A stretch of DNA of 64,000 nt, from contig NZ_JAUOZU010000017.1 in the NCBI RefSeq assembly GCF_030551875.1, forward strand, positions 62,001-126,000. Direction: 5' to 3'. A program made the translations under genes and the position numbers. Shown here piece after piece: positions 17,701 through 26,012 of this stretch; within the stretch, counting starts at the first letter, position 1; each line of letters begins with the position of its first letter. The notes beneath the pieces are model-generated. The model worked only from the letters and a program-made list of their open reading frames with translations, searched no databases and was not told the origin of the DNA. The DNA comes from Fluviirhizobium alvei (GTDB lineage Bacteria > Pseudomonadota > Alphaproteobacteria > Rhizobiales > Rhizobiaceae).

Positions 17701-17851
17701 GGACAACCATTGTCTTGATGGTGAAGGCCGGGTCTTCCTCGCGGCCCAGATTGACGTAGGACATGACGCCTGCGACCATGAAGATCAGCATGAAGTACCA
17801 GACCAGCGAGCGATGCTCGAGCGCCCAGTCGGAGAGATTGAAGTCCTTCAC
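14738..17851 (-). CDS. RND efflux pump inner-membrane transporter (TriC/AcrB-like)
   Basis: A 1037-residue RND permease of the expected length, with one N-terminal transmembrane helix, a large periplasmic domain, a central block of helices, a second periplasmic domain and a last helical block. The proton-relay acidic pair is visible in LLVDDAMIAVEMM (about residues 405-417) in the fourth helix. The N-terminal segment (NLSDWALEHRSLVWY) and the motif NLGREEDPAF are typical of the TriC/VexF-like subgroup. It exports small toxic or hydrophobic compounds by proton antiport. Two adaptor genes lie immediately upstream and a TetR gene overlaps its end. There is no outer-membrane channel gene, so it must borrow a TolC-like protein encoded elsewhere. 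Confidence 0.92.
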   Translation of the reverse strand: MKDFNLSDWALEHRSLVWYFMLIFMVAGVMSYVNLGREEDPAFTIKTMVVQANWPGASVDETLKQVTDRIEKKLEELDALDFTRSVTTAGKTIVFVNLKASTKASEVTDNWTQVRNMLDDIRTQFPDGVRGPFFNDRFGDVFGNVYAFTSDGLSHRQLRDYVEDVRARVLTVPNAGRVEIIGAQDEVIYLEFSTRQVSAMGLNQQAIVASLQAQNAITPSGVIETGPERVSIRVTGQFTSEESLKAVNLRVNGRFFRLSDVATIRRGYSDPPSSLFRYNGQEAIALAIGMKPKGNLLEFGHALEAEMEKVVADLPVGVGIHLVADQPVIVEEAVSGFTKALFEAVAIVLAVSFVSLGMRAGLVVALSIPLVLAITFVVMLYADISLQRISLGALIIALGLLVDDAMIAVEMMVARLELGDSLRKAATYVYTSTAFPMLTGTLVTVAGFIPIGLNNSAAGEYTFTLFVVIGVSLTVSWLVAVLFAPLLGVAILPAQIKGHHHGPSKLMLALRSIILAAMRHRWITIFTTILLFATSVFGMQFVQQQFFPPSDRPELVIDWSLPQNSSIKETRDTIARFERQALEGNPDIAHWSSYAGRGAVRFVLTFDVQPENPYFGQTIIVTKSVEARDRVKAQLEQILRKDYVGLDAFVKLLELGPPVGRPLQYRVSGPDPEQVRTLALDFSQVISANPKVGSPTFDWNEPQRVVRVDVLQDKARQLGVTSQDISNALNGIVGGVAITQVRDATYLINVVARSEKSERGSVETLRNMQIPTGNGESTPLASLANIDYTLEQPTVWRRGRLPTITVRAGIVDSSLPATVVKELKPSVDAFIAKFPDGYQVFTAGAAEESAKSQAPIFAVMPLMLLTMTTILMFQLQSFQRLFLVVAVAPLGLIGVVAALLPSGAPLGFVALLGVLALIGILIRNSVILIVQIEDLIREGKARWDAVLEATEGRTRPIALTAAAASLALIPIAREVFWGPMAYAMMGGIIAGTAITLLFLPALYIAWFRIKEPEKGGDGTQDDLTPGAIPAAETPAHG

Positions 17852-18924
17852 TGCGCAGCTCCCTTGAGGAAACGGATTTTCTGCCCTTCGGCAAGACTGT
17901 GAACGCCGGCTGTGACAACGCGGGTCCCCGGCTTCAGTCCATCGACCGTGACGATGTCGCCGGCCTTGGCGACTACGGTCACGGGCTGGGCCTTGACGGT
18001 GCGCGAACCCGGATCGACGATCCAGACCTGCGCTCCCTTTTCGGATTCAAGCAAGGCGGAGGCCGGCAGTTCGATTGTCGGAGGCCGGGTAATCACCCGC
18101 CATGCGGTGATCGTCGAGCCGATGCGGAAAGCATCCGTCGGATTTTCGAGCGTCAGACGCACACGGCGCGTCCGCGTGGTGCCTTCGGATTGCGGCGCCA
18201 CTTCGCGCAGCACGCCGCGAATCTTCAGCGACGGTAGCGATTGCAGCGTCACATCGAACTCGGTGCCGATGGCAAGGTCTGCCACCAGCGTATCGGGCAC
18301 GTCCAGAACCGCTTCGCGCTGGTCGGTCTTGGCGACTGTGACGACGGTTTGTCCCGGTGATACGGTCTGGCCGACTTCGGCCGAGACGCCGACGACGATG
18401 CCGTCGAAATCCGAAAAGAGCCGGGCGTAGCCCAGCTGTTCTTCAGCCTTCGTCAGTTCGGCATGGGCGCGTTCGGAATTGGCTTTGGCGGTCTCCAGCC
18501 CCTGCTGCACGGAATCGTAAGTCGCCTGCGAAATCGTGTTGCCGGCCAGCAGCTGGCGCATGCGTTCTTCGCTCGCCGTGGCATTGGCCATCTGCGCATC
18601 GGCCGCAGCGGCATCGGCGCGGGCTGCCTGCACAGCCAGCGTCAGTGCGGTCGGATCGAGGGTGGCAATCGTGGCCCCTCTCTGGATCATGTCACCGATA
18701 TCAACGTTACGGGCGGTAATACGGCCCAGAACCCGGAAAGCGAGACCGGCGCTGAACCGGGGCTCGATCACGCCGGCGAACGAATCGGTCGCATTAGCCT
18801 TCGGTGCCACGATCATCGACAGGACCGGCCGGACCGGTTCGGGCTTGGGTTCGGCATCCTCGGCGAAAGCGGGGCGGATGAAGGTTGTGGCCAGAAGTAT
18901 GGCCAGGGCAGCGTTCCGCATCAT
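17848..18924 (-). CDS. RND efflux periplasmic adaptor subunit (second adaptor, TriB-like)
   Basis: A 358-residue membrane-fusion protein with a signal peptide (hydrophobic stretch ending in PAFAE). The order is a beta-barrel/lipoyl half-motif, a coiled-coil hairpin rich in Ala, Glu and Gln (about residues 95-160, ADAQMANATASEERM region), a second lipoyl half (DGIVVGVSAEVGQTVSPGQT, about 170-190) and a beta-barrel. It bridges the RND pump to an outer-membrane channel. It overlaps the upstream adaptor and the downstream pump by 4 bases each. Two different adaptors for one pump is the TriABC arrangement of Pseudomonas aeruginosa, where both are needed. Confidence 0.9.
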   Translation of the reverse strand: MMRNAALAILLATTFIRPAFAEDAEPKPEPVRPVLSMIVAPKANATDSFAGVIEPRFSAGLAFRVLGRITARNVDIGDMIQRGATIATLDPTALTLAVQAARADAAAADAQMANATASEERMRQLLAGNTISQATYDSVQQGLETAKANSERAHAELTKAEEQLGYARLFSDFDGIVVGVSAEVGQTVSPGQTVVTVAKTDQREAVLDVPDTLVADLAIGTEFDVTLQSLPSLKIRGVLREVAPQSEGTTRTRRVRLTLENPTDAFRIGSTITAWRVITRPPTIELPASALLESEKGAQVWIVDPGSRTVKAQPVTVVAKAGDIVTVDGLKPGTRVVTAGVHSLAEGQKIRFLKGAAQ

Positions 18925-20012
18925 GCACCTTCCTCCGCAAGTTCGACTGCCGTGCCGTTACCAAGCATCTGCACTCCGGACGTCACGACGAGATCCCCGG
19001 GCACCAGGCCTGAAGAAACAACGATCGTATCTGTCTCGTAGGCACTGATCCGCACCTCGCGCAGCGATACCGTTTTCGAATGGGGGTCGATCACCCAGAC
19101 TGCCGGCTTGTCGCCCTTGGCGGTCAGGGCGGACCAGGGCAAGACCACCGCCTTTTCTGCGTGGCCGCTGACCGTGCCGATTACCGTCGAACCGAGAGGC
19201 ATGGCTGCGGGCGTATTCTTGACCTCGACCTTGACGCGGATAGAGCCGGTCTGTTGTTCGACGACCGGCGAGATTTCCCGGATATGTCCCTGCGCCGAGA
19301 CGGAAGGATCAGACAGAAGGGCGATCGCGATGTCGGGCGAAACGGTTTTTTCGGCCATGACGGCTTCCTGCACGTTGAAGATCGCATCGCGATCTCCGTC
19401 GTCAGCCACCGTCACGATCGTCTGGGCAGCCTGTACCACCTGGCCGACTTCCGCCTGGACGGCGGTCACGATGCCGGAAGATGTGGCGCGGAGTGTGGAG
19501 AAGGACAGGTTCTGCTCCGCATTGGCGAGCATGGAGCGGGTCGCATCGACATTGCTTTTGGCGACCGAGAAGCCCTGCTCGGCCTGGTCATATTGGCGGC
19601 GGGTGGTGAAACCCTTGTCGAGCAGCGCCTTCTGCCGCTCGAGCGTCGCTGTCGCTTCGGTCAGCTGTGCCTCGGCTGCAGAAACGTTCGCACGGGCGGC
19701 AACGACGTCAGATTCCAGCGTCTTGCTGTCGATTTTCGCCAGCACGTCTCCGGTCTTCACATGCTGGCCGACATCGATCAGCCGTTCCGTCACCCGGCCA
19801 CCGATGCGGAAGGAGAGGTTGCTGGCACTGCGGGCGGCAATGACCCCTGTGAGAGCGGCCTTGTGGATATGCTCGGTCAATGAAACCGTTTCATAGTTCA
19901 CCCGCACCGGCGCACGTGCGGCCGGCGGCGCCTGCTCGCCGCAGCCGGCGGCGAGCAGCGTCATTGCCAGTATCGGCGCCGACAAAAACCGTTTGATCAT
20001 AGTGGACCCCAT
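18921..20012 (-). CDS. RND efflux periplasmic adaptor lipoprotein (first adaptor, TriA-like)
   Basis: A 363-residue membrane-fusion protein with a lipoprotein signal (lipobox LLAAGC), so it is likely anchored in the inner membrane. It shows the lipoyl halves, a coiled-coil hairpin (about residues 90-165) and the SGIVTAVQAEVGQVVQAAQT segment of the second lipoyl half. It is only distantly like the second adaptor. The ATG at 20012 has AAGG five bases upstream; another ATG follows at 20000. It is the first gene of the RND operon, 100 bases after the LysR gene, and its promoter overlaps a TetR-type palindrome. Confidence 0.88.
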   Translation of the reverse strand: MGSTMIKRFLSAPILAMTLLAAGCGEQAPPAARAPVRVNYETVSLTEHIHKAALTGVIAARSASNLSFRIGGRVTERLIDVGQHVKTGDVLAKIDSKTLESDVVAARANVSAAEAQLTEATATLERQKALLDKGFTTRRQYDQAEQGFSVAKSNVDATRSMLANAEQNLSFSTLRATSSGIVTAVQAEVGQVVQAAQTIVTVADDGDRDAIFNVQEAVMAEKTVSPDIAIALLSDPSVSAQGHIREISPVVEQQTGSIRVKVEVKNTPAAMPLGSTVIGTVSGHAEKAVVLPWSALTAKGDKPAVWVIDPHSKTVSLREVRISAYETDTIVVSSGLVPGDLVVTSGVQMLGNGTAVELAEEGA

Positions 20013-20067
20013 CCGCGCCTTGACTTGACGGCCCCTGCCGGCGAAACGACGCAATCGATGGCAAAAT

Positions 20068-20085
20068 AATTTACAAGTGTAAATT
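20068..20085. promoter_or_regulatory. Perfect palindromic operator of the RND operon (TetR-type)
   Basis: AATTTACA and TGTAAATT form perfect 8-base arms around AG. It resembles the TTTACA...TGTAAA operators of AcrR/TtgR-type repressors. On the minus strand TTGACT (20089-20094) lies just before it, so a bound repressor would cover the promoter spacer of the adaptor-adaptor-pump-tetR operon. The link to the TetR protein encoded at the end of this operon is inferred. Confidence 0.7.
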
Positions 20086-20112
20086 AAAAGTCAAGATGCC
20101 GATTTGATAAAA

Positions 20113-21036
20113 CTAAAGTCCCGTACCCGGTCGCCGGTCCGGCAGAAACAGGTTGCCGGCCTGCTGCACCTGCCTGAGAATGAAGGCGCTGGTGGCGCTG
20201 ATGCGCGGCAGGCTGCGCATGTCGGAATGGATGATCATCCAGAATGTACGCACCAGTCTCACCTCTTCTGGCAATATGCGAACAAGGCGTGCATCCCGGC
20301 CCGCTAGAAAGCAGGGCAGCACACACAGTCCGGCACCGGTTGCGGCTGCCTCCAACTGGGCAATCAGGCTCGAAGAGCGGATATGCGGCACGATCGAACG
20401 CGCGATCGTCGGCAGATAATCCAGTTCCGGCGCGAAGATGAGATCATCGATGTAGCTGATGAACGGATGACGGGCCAAATCATCCGCAGACCGGATTGCG
20501 GACCAGTGTTCCGATTTCGAAGCGGCGCCATAGACGCCGAGCTCATAGTCGGTGAGCTTGCGGGCATGCAGCCTTCCCTGTTGCGGTGGCGAAAGCCCGA
20601 TTGCGATATCGGCTTCGCGTTTCGACAGGCTGAAACTGCGCGGCATGGCAACCAGTTCGATATCCAGATCGGGATGGGCCTCCGCGAGCGCACCGATCCT
20701 GGGAGCGAGAAAGGCGGTCCCGAAACCATCGGGCGATCCGACGCGCACGGTGCCGGAAACGTCACTGCCTTCCGAAGCGACATCCGTCTGGATGCCGAAG
20801 ACGCTGCTTTCCATATCCTCGGCGCGCGCCAGCAACCGTTCGCCCTGCACCGTCAGCACATATCCGGAGAGCAGCCGGTCGAACAGCTTGGTGTCGAGTG
20901 CCGTTTCCAGCGCCTGGATGCGGCGGCTCAAGGTCGCATGGTTGATCTTCAGCCGTCGCGCAGCAATCGTCAGCTTGCCTGCACGGGCGACGGCCAGAAA
21001 CGAGCGGAGCAAATCCCAGTCGATTGTCTTTTGCAT
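20113..21036 (-). CDS. LysR-family transcriptional regulator
   Basis: A 307-residue LysR-type regulator. The N-terminal winged helix-turn-helix is clear (LRSFLAVARAGKLTIAARRL, then INHATLSRRIQALE, about residues 9-45). A ligand-binding domain follows (SGTVRVGSPDGFG, about residue 91 onwards). It is transcribed away from the acyl-CoA dehydrogenase operon from a 101-base shared region containing an inverted repeat at 21081-21096, so it probably controls isobutyryl-CoA/valine degradation in response to an intermediate. The RND operon lies downstream on the same strand, but a separate promoter serves it. Confidence 0.88.
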   Translation of the reverse strand: MQKTIDWDLLRSFLAVARAGKLTIAARRLKINHATLSRRIQALETALDTKLFDRLLSGYVLTVQGERLLARAEDMESSVFGIQTDVASEGSDVSGTVRVGSPDGFGTAFLAPRIGALAEAHPDLDIELVAMPRSFSLSKREADIAIGLSPPQQGRLHARKLTDYELGVYGAASKSEHWSAIRSADDLARHPFISYIDDLIFAPELDYLPTIARSIVPHIRSSSLIAQLEAAATGAGLCVLPCFLAGRDARLVRILPEEVRLVRTFWMIIHSDMRSLPRISATSAFILRQVQQAGNLFLPDRRPGTGL

Positions 21037-21080
21037 GCGAATTTCTGCACAGCCAAAGTGGAAAATTACCCGTATCCCGG

Positions 21081-21096
21081 TGCGAAATTTCGTGCA
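21081..21096. promoter_or_regulatory. Inverted repeat in the LysR/acyl-CoA dehydrogenase divergent region
   Basis: TGCGAAATTTCGTGCA contains the perfect 10-base palindrome CGAAATTTCG. It lies 41 bases before the acyl-CoA dehydrogenase start and 44 bases from the LysR start, a suitable place for a LysR regulatory site, although the exact T-N11-A spacing is not met. Confidence 0.4.
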
Positions 21097-21137
21097 ACCA
21101 TGAATTCAGACAGGGCCGAAATGGTCCGGGAGGAAAA

Positions 21138-22277
21138 ATGGATTTCGAACTGAACGAGGAACAGGCGGCGATCTATGATATGGCGCGCGCCTTTGCGGCC
21201 GATGAAATTGCCCCCCATGCGCTCGACTGGGACCAGACCAAGCATTTCCCGGTGGATGTGCTGAAGCGTGCCGCAGCACTCGGCATGGGCGCGATCTATG
21301 TGCGGGAAGATATGGGCGGATCGGCCCTCGGGCGGCTTGAGACGGCGCTGATCATCGAGGGTCTGGCAACCGGCTGCCCGTCGATCGCGTCCTTCGTCTC
21401 GATCCACAATATGTGCGCCGGCATGATCGACAAATTCGGCTCTGACGCACAGCGAAAGCGCTACCTGCCGGATCTGGTTTCGATGCAGACGCTCGCGAGC
21501 TACTGCCTCACAGAACCGGGTTCGGGCTCGGATGCGGCAGCGCTTGCAACGAGGGCCGAGCGCCAGGGCGACTTTTATGTCCTCAATGGTCAGAAACAGT
21601 TCATTTCCGGAGCCGGCGCGTCCGAGCTTTATCTCGTCATGGTGCGGACCGGCGGTCCCGGCCCGTCCGGTATTTCGACGTTGATCGTGCCGCGCGACAC
21701 CGAGGGCCTCTCCTTCGGAGCCAATGAGCGCAAGATGGGCTGGAATGCCCAGCCTACCCGTACCGTGATGTTTGAAAATGCCCGCGTTCCGGTGGAAAAT
21801 CTTCTCGGCAGCGAAGGTCAGGGCTTCAAGATTGCCATGACCGGGCTTGATGGCGGCCGTCTCAACATCGCTGCTGCCTCGCTCGGCGGCGCTCAGAGTG
21901 CTTTCGACAAGGCCGTCGCCTACATGGCGGATCGCAAGGCGTTCGGCCAGCGGCTCGATGCTTTCCAGGCGCTGCAATTTCGCCTGGCGGATATGGCGAC
22001 GGATCTCGAAGTTGCTCGCACCTTTCTCTGGCGGGCCGCCACCGCGCTCGATGCGGGTTCGGCTGATGCGACGCGGCTCTGCGCCATGGCCAAGCGGGTC
22101 GTGACTGATTCCTGCTTTGAGGTGGCCAATCAGGCGCTGCAATTGCATGGCGGCTACGGCTATCTTGCCGAATACGGGCTTGAGAAGATCGTGCGCGACC
22201 TCCGGGTTCACCAGATCCTCGAAGGCACCAACGAAATCATGCGACTGATCATCGCCCGGAGCATTGTCGGACGCTGA
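21138..22277 (+). CDS. Acyl-CoA dehydrogenase, probable isobutyryl-CoA dehydrogenase
   Basis: A 379-residue FAD-dependent acyl-CoA dehydrogenase, the standard length. The flavin/substrate motifs YCLTEPGSGSDAA (about residues 120-132), the QLHGGYGYL segment and the catalytic Glu in EGTNEIM near the C-terminus are present. Position first in an operon with methacrylyl-CoA hydratase, 3-hydroxyisobutyryl-CoA hydrolase and 3-hydroxyisobutyrate dehydrogenase genes points to isobutyryl-CoA to methacrylyl-CoA in valine catabolism. The ATG at 21138 has GGGAGG upstream; an upstream frame has no such site. Specificity among short branched acyl-CoAs is inferred from context. Confidence 0.88.
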   Translation: MDFELNEEQAAIYDMARAFAADEIAPHALDWDQTKHFPVDVLKRAAALGMGAIYVREDMGGSALGRLETALIIEGLATGCPSIASFVSIHNMCAGMIDKFGSDAQRKRYLPDLVSMQTLASYCLTEPGSGSDAAALATRAERQGDFYVLNGQKQFISGAGASELYLVMVRTGGPGPSGISTLIVPRDTEGLSFGANERKMGWNAQPTRTVMFENARVPVENLLGSEGQGFKIAMTGLDGGRLNIAAASLGGAQSAFDKAVAYMADRKAFGQRLDAFQALQFRLADMATDLEVARTFLWRAATALDAGSADATRLCAMAKRVVTDSCFEVANQALQLHGGYGYLAEYGLEKIVRDLRVHQILEGTNEIMRLIIARSIVGR

Positions 22278-22292
22278 CCCCGGAAGGACATC

Positions 22293-23366
22293 ATGACAGA
22301 TTTGACGAACAACGAGGCCGAAGTGCTGGTCGAGCGCAGGGGCGCCCTTGGCATACTGACGCTCAACCGGCCGCGTGCCCTCAACAGCCTGACGCTCGGG
22401 ATGGTGCGCATCATCGATGCGGCTCTTGATGATTTTGCGGCCGATCCGGCAATCGCTGCGGTGCTTCTGCAGGGTGCTGGCGATCGCGGCCTGTGCGCCG
22501 GCGGCGATATCCGCATGGTGCATGACAGCGGCAAGGCCGGCGATGGTATGGGTGAGACGTTCTGGCGCGAGGAATATCGGCTGAATGCCCGCATCGCCCA
22601 CTATGCCAAACCCTATATCGCCATCATGGATGGGATCACCATGGGGGGCGGCGTGGGGCTTTCGGCCCATGGCAGCCATCGCATCACCACCGAACGTTTG
22701 CGGCTTGCCATGCCCGAAACCGGCATCGGCTTTTTCCCGGATGTCGGTGCCACCTGGCTTCTGGCCCATGCGCCGGGTGAACTCGGAACCTATCTCGGCC
22801 TGACGGGCGCGATTGTCGGTGCGGCAGATGCGATCCTTGCCAATCTCGCCGATGTTGCGGTCGAATCGACCCGGCTGCCCGAGCTGATTGCCGCGCTCGC
22901 TGCGCTGAGTGCCGGGGCAGATGCCGAGGCTGTCACGAGCGTAATCGCGGAGCATCGGTTCGAAACATCCGCTCCGTCGCTTGCCGCGCATCGGTCCGTG
23001 ATCGACCGAGCCTTCGCGCATGATACTGTCGAGGCGATCTTTGAGGCGCTTGCGGGCGAAGGCGGTGACTTTGCCGCCCAGACGCTGCAAACACTCAAAT
23101 CCAAATCGCCGACAGCGCTCATGATCGCGTTGCGCATGCTGCGAGAGGCCCGCGCGAGCCAGGATCTCGAAACCTGCCTCAATCGCGAATTCGCGGGAGC
23201 AGCGATGATCCTGACGCTCGCCGATTTCTATGAGGGTGTGCGCGCAGCGGTCATCGACAAGGATCGCAATCCGCGCTGGTCGCCAGCCTCGCTCGCCGAG
23301 GTGGCCGCATCCGACCTCGAGCGCTTCTTCAGACCGCACAAGGCACCGCCATTCGGCGCCATCTGA
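22293..23366 (+). CDS. 3-Hydroxyisobutyryl-CoA hydrolase (crotonase superfamily)
   Basis: A 357-residue crotonase-fold enzyme. The oxyanion-hole segments GDRGLCAGGDIRM and ITMGGGVGLSAHG and the distinctive MPETGIGFFPDVGATW motif identify the HIBCH/CoA-hydrolase branch rather than an ordinary hydratase. The length (about 350) also matches HIBCH. It releases CoA from 3-hydroxyisobutyryl-CoA, giving 3-hydroxyisobutyrate. It lies 15 bases after the acyl-CoA dehydrogenase gene and 14 before 3-hydroxyisobutyrate dehydrogenase, its pathway successor. Confidence 0.9.
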   Translation: MTDLTNNEAEVLVERRGALGILTLNRPRALNSLTLGMVRIIDAALDDFAADPAIAAVLLQGAGDRGLCAGGDIRMVHDSGKAGDGMGETFWREEYRLNARIAHYAKPYIAIMDGITMGGGVGLSAHGSHRITTERLRLAMPETGIGFFPDVGATWLLAHAPGELGTYLGLTGAIVGAADAILANLADVAVESTRLPELIAALAALSAGADAEAVTSVIAEHRFETSAPSLAAHRSVIDRAFAHDTVEAIFEALAGEGGDFAAQTLQTLKSKSPTALMIALRMLREARASQDLETCLNREFAGAAMILTLADFYEGVRAAVIDKDRNPRWSPASLAEVAASDLERFFRPHKAPPFGAI

Positions 23367-23380
23367 TCCGGGAGGGATCC

Positions 23381-24268
23381 ATGACTGAGACAATCGCATT
23401 CATCGGTTTGGGCAATATGGGCGGTCCCATGGCGGCAAACCTCGTCAAGGCCGGCCATGCCGTTTCTGGTTTCGACCTGTCGGAGGCAAGCCGGTCGGCG
23501 GCGGCCGCACAGGGTGTCAAGCCGGTCACCAGCCTCGCTGACGCGGTCGCAGGCGCCGGTATCGTCGTCACTATGCTGCCGGCCGGTCGCCATGTTCTTT
23601 CGGTCTGGACGGAGCTGATGGCGCTCGTGAAGCCGGGCACGCTTTTGATCGACAGTTCCACCATTGATGTCGAAAGTGCTCGCAAGGCGCATCAGATGGC
23701 GGCAGACAATGGCTGCAAATCGGTCGATGCACCGGTCTCCGGCGGCATCGGCGGCGCGGCTGCCGGCACGCTGACCTTCATGGTAGGCGGCTCGGCGGAC
23801 AGTTTCGCCCAGGCACAGCCGATTCTCGAAGCGATGGGGCGCAAAATCGTCCATTGCGGCGATGCGGGATCGGGTCAGGCGGCCAAGATCTGCAACAACA
23901 TGATCCTCGGCGTCACAATGGCCGCCGTCGGCGAGGCTTTTGCGCTTGGTGAGCGGCTCGGCCTTTCGCATCAGGCTCTGTTCGATGTCGCCTCGACCTC
24001 GTCGGGTCAATGCTGGTCGATCAACAGCTATTGCCCGGTGCCGGGACCGGTTCCCACCTCGCCCGCCAACAATGACTACAAGCCGGGCTTTGCCACCGCG
24101 CTGATGCTGAAGGACCTGCGTCTGGCACAGGAAGCAGCACTGGCCAGCGGTGCCTCTACGCCGCTCGGCGCCGAGGCCGCCCAGCTTTACGGCCTGTTTG
24201 ACAAGCTCGGCCATGGCGGCGAAGATTTCTCCGCCATCATCAAATTCTTCCGCGACAAGGCTGCCTGA
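23381..24268 (+). CDS. mmsB: 3-Hydroxyisobutyrate dehydrogenase
   Basis: A 295-residue NAD-dependent beta-hydroxyacid dehydrogenase. The Rossmann motif [13 protein letters not shown] (about residues 8-20), the substrate motif [16 protein letters not shown] (about 117-132) and the catalytic Lys in [10 protein letters not shown] (about 167) are all visible. Length and the [12 protein letters not shown] segment match MmsB. It oxidises 3-hydroxyisobutyrate to methylmalonate semialdehyde. The next gene starts one base after its stop. No methylmalonate-semialdehyde dehydrogenase (mmsA) is in the window, so the last step must be encoded elsewhere. Confidence 0.92.
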   Translation: MTETIAFIGLGNMGGPMAANLVKAGHAVSGFDLSEASRSAAAAQGVKPVTSLADAVAGAGIVVTMLPAGRHVLSVWTELMALVKPGTLLIDSSTIDVESARKAHQMAADNGCKSVDAPVSGGIGGAAAGTLTFMVGGSADSFAQAQPILEAMGRKIVHCGDAGSGQAAKICNNMILGVTMAAVGEAFALGERLGLSHQALFDVASTSSGQCWSINSYCPVPGPVPTSPANNDYKPGFATALMLKDLRLAQEAALASGASTPLGAEAAQLYGLFDKLGHGGEDFSAIIKFFRDKAA

Positions 24269-24269
24269 C

Positions 24270-25043
24270 ATGACCGAGCCAACCATTCTCACCGAAACCC
24301 ATGGCCGCGTCGGCCTCGTCCGCCTCAACCGGCCCGATGCGCTCAATGCCATCAATGCCCAGCTGACGCGCGAACTGATCGCAGCCGTCGAGGCCTTCGA
24401 TGCCGACGAAGCGATCGGCGCCATCGTCATCACCGGGTCGGAAAAGGCCTTTGCCGCCGGTGCCGACATCAAGGAGATGGAGGCTGACAGCTATCTTTCC
24501 AATCTCATCACCAACAAGTTCTCGCCCTGGGACCGGATGCTTTCGGTGCGCAAGCCGATGATCGCCGCCGTCAGCGGTTATGCGCTCGGTGGCGGCTGCG
24601 AGCTTGCCATGATGTGCGATTTCATTCTTGCCGGTGACAATGCCCGTTTCGGACAGCCGGAAATCAAGCTCGGCCTCATTCCCGGCATGGGCGGCACCCA
24701 GCGTCTAACCCGCCTGATCGGGACGGCGAAGGCGATGGACATGTGCCTGACCGGCCGCATGATGGACGCGGTGGAAGCCGAACGGTCCGGTCTCGTCGCC
24801 CGCATCGTGCCAGCTGCCGAACTGCTGGCCGAAGCGCTGAAGACGGCCGAGACGATCGCCTCCATGTCGCTGCCCGCCGTGCTCCTCGCCAAGGAAGCGG
24901 TCCATCGTTGCAACGAAGTCGGCCTCAGCGAAGGGCTGCTCTTCGAACGCCGCGTCTTCCATTCGCTCTTCGCGCTCGAAGACCAGAAGGAAGGCCGCGC
25001 CGCCTTCGTCGAGAAGCGCAAGCCGGAATTCAAGAACCGGTGA
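24270..25043 (+). CDS. Enoyl-CoA hydratase, probable methacrylyl-CoA hydratase
   Basis: A 257-residue crotonase, the usual hydratase length. Both catalytic Glu residues of enoyl-CoA hydratase are in place: [11 protein letters not shown] (first Glu) and [20 protein letters not shown] (second Glu), plus the oxyanion segment AGADIKEM. In this operon it would hydrate methacrylyl-CoA to 3-hydroxyisobutyryl-CoA, completing the set between isobutyryl-CoA and methylmalonate semialdehyde. Wider short-chain enoyl-CoA activity is likely. The ATG at 24270 is one base after the mmsB stop. Confidence 0.88.
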   Translation: MTEPTILTETHGRVGLVRLNRPDALNAINAQLTRELIAAVEAFDADEAIGAIVITGSEKAFAAGADIKEMEADSYLSNLITNKFSPWDRMLSVRKPMIAAVSGYALGGGCELAMMCDFILAGDNARFGQPEIKLGLIPGMGGTQRLTRLIGTAKAMDMCLTGRMMDAVEAERSGLVARIVPAAELLAEALKTAETIASMSLPAVLLAKEAVHRCNEVGLSEGLLFERRVFHSLFALEDQKEGRAAFVEKRKPEFKNR

Positions 25044-25067
25044 CGATCAGCAATCCGGTCGCGGCGT

Positions 25068-26012
25068 TTAATCCGCCGCGACCAGCCGTCGGGCCCGCAT
25101 CGCCCGGTAGCTGAACAGGAAGAGCGCCAGCACCGTCACCACGAACGGGATCGAGACGATCATTTCGGCCGGGATCCAGGCAAACAGGCCGGGCATGACG
25201 ATCGACAAAGCTTCGAAGACGCCGAACAGGAGCGCTGCCAGCATGGCGCCGACCGGATGGCGCGCGCCCAGCAAAACGGCACCGAGCGCGATGAAGCCGC
25301 GCCCCGCCGTCATGTCGCGGGTAAAGCCGATATAGTTGAACATCGCAAGCTGGGCGCCGCCGAGACCGGCTAGTCCGCCGGAGGCGACAAGCGCCCAAAC
25401 CCGGATCTTGCCGACCGGAATGCCGGCAGCTTCCGGAGCGGCCGGATATTCGCCGACGCCGCGCAGCCAGAGACCCTGCGGCGTATGGTAGAGGAAAAAC
25501 CAGATGCCGATGACCGTCAGTACCGCAAGCCAGCTCAGGATCGAATGGCCGGAGAGAAGACCGGACAGGAAGGGTCCGATCAATGGAATGGCGCTGAGGA
25601 AGGAAAGATCCAGAACCGGCACCGCCTTTGAAGCGAGGTTGATCGAGGTGCCCTTGTCGCCACCGGTGGCGAGCGACAGCACGAACACCGTGCCGCCGGC
25701 GGCCAGAATGTTGATGGCAAAACCGGCGAGGATGATGTCCGCCTTAAGCTTCAGGTGGAAGAAGGCGATCGCCGCACCGAAAAGCGAGCCCATCAGGACT
25801 GCCGCCAAAACGGCGATATACCAGGGTGTGTAGACCGAGACGATGACCGCTGTCAGGGCGGCGATCAGCATCATGCCTTCGAGCGCGACATTGAGGGCGC
25901 CGGAGAGATCGGAGATCAGGCCGCCCAGCGTTGCGAACAGCAGCGGTGTCGTCGCCCGAACGATGGTGACGAAAAAGGCGAAGGAGAAGACCGCGTCGAG
26001 GAGATCGATCAT
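25068..26012 (-). CDS. ABC transporter permease, BMP/nucleoside type (second operon, NupQ-like)
   Basis: A 314-residue hydrophobic permease, last gene of the second BMP-type operon and paralogous to the permease at 1623-2564. Family signatures include GALNVALEGMMLIAA (about residues 36-50) and the GVGEYPAAPEAAGI loop (about 200). With the longer permease at 26009 it builds the membrane channel. It converges with the valine operon, whose last gene ends 24 bases away. Purine or nucleoside import is suggested by the nucleoside hydrolase in the same operon. Confidence 0.9.
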   Translation of the reverse strand: MIDLLDAVFSFAFFVTIVRATTPLLFATLGGLISDLSGALNVALEGMMLIAALTAVIVSVYTPWYIAVLAAVLMGSLFGAAIAFFHLKLKADIILAGFAINILAAGGTVFVLSLATGGDKGTSINLASKAVPVLDLSFLSAIPLIGPFLSGLLSGHSILSWLAVLTVIGIWFFLYHTPQGLWLRGVGEYPAAPEAAGIPVGKIRVWALVASGGLAGLGGAQLAMFNYIGFTRDMTAGRGFIALGAVLLGARHPVGAMLAALLFGVFEALSIVMPGLFAWIPAEMIVSIPFVVTVLALFLFSYRAMRARRLVAAD

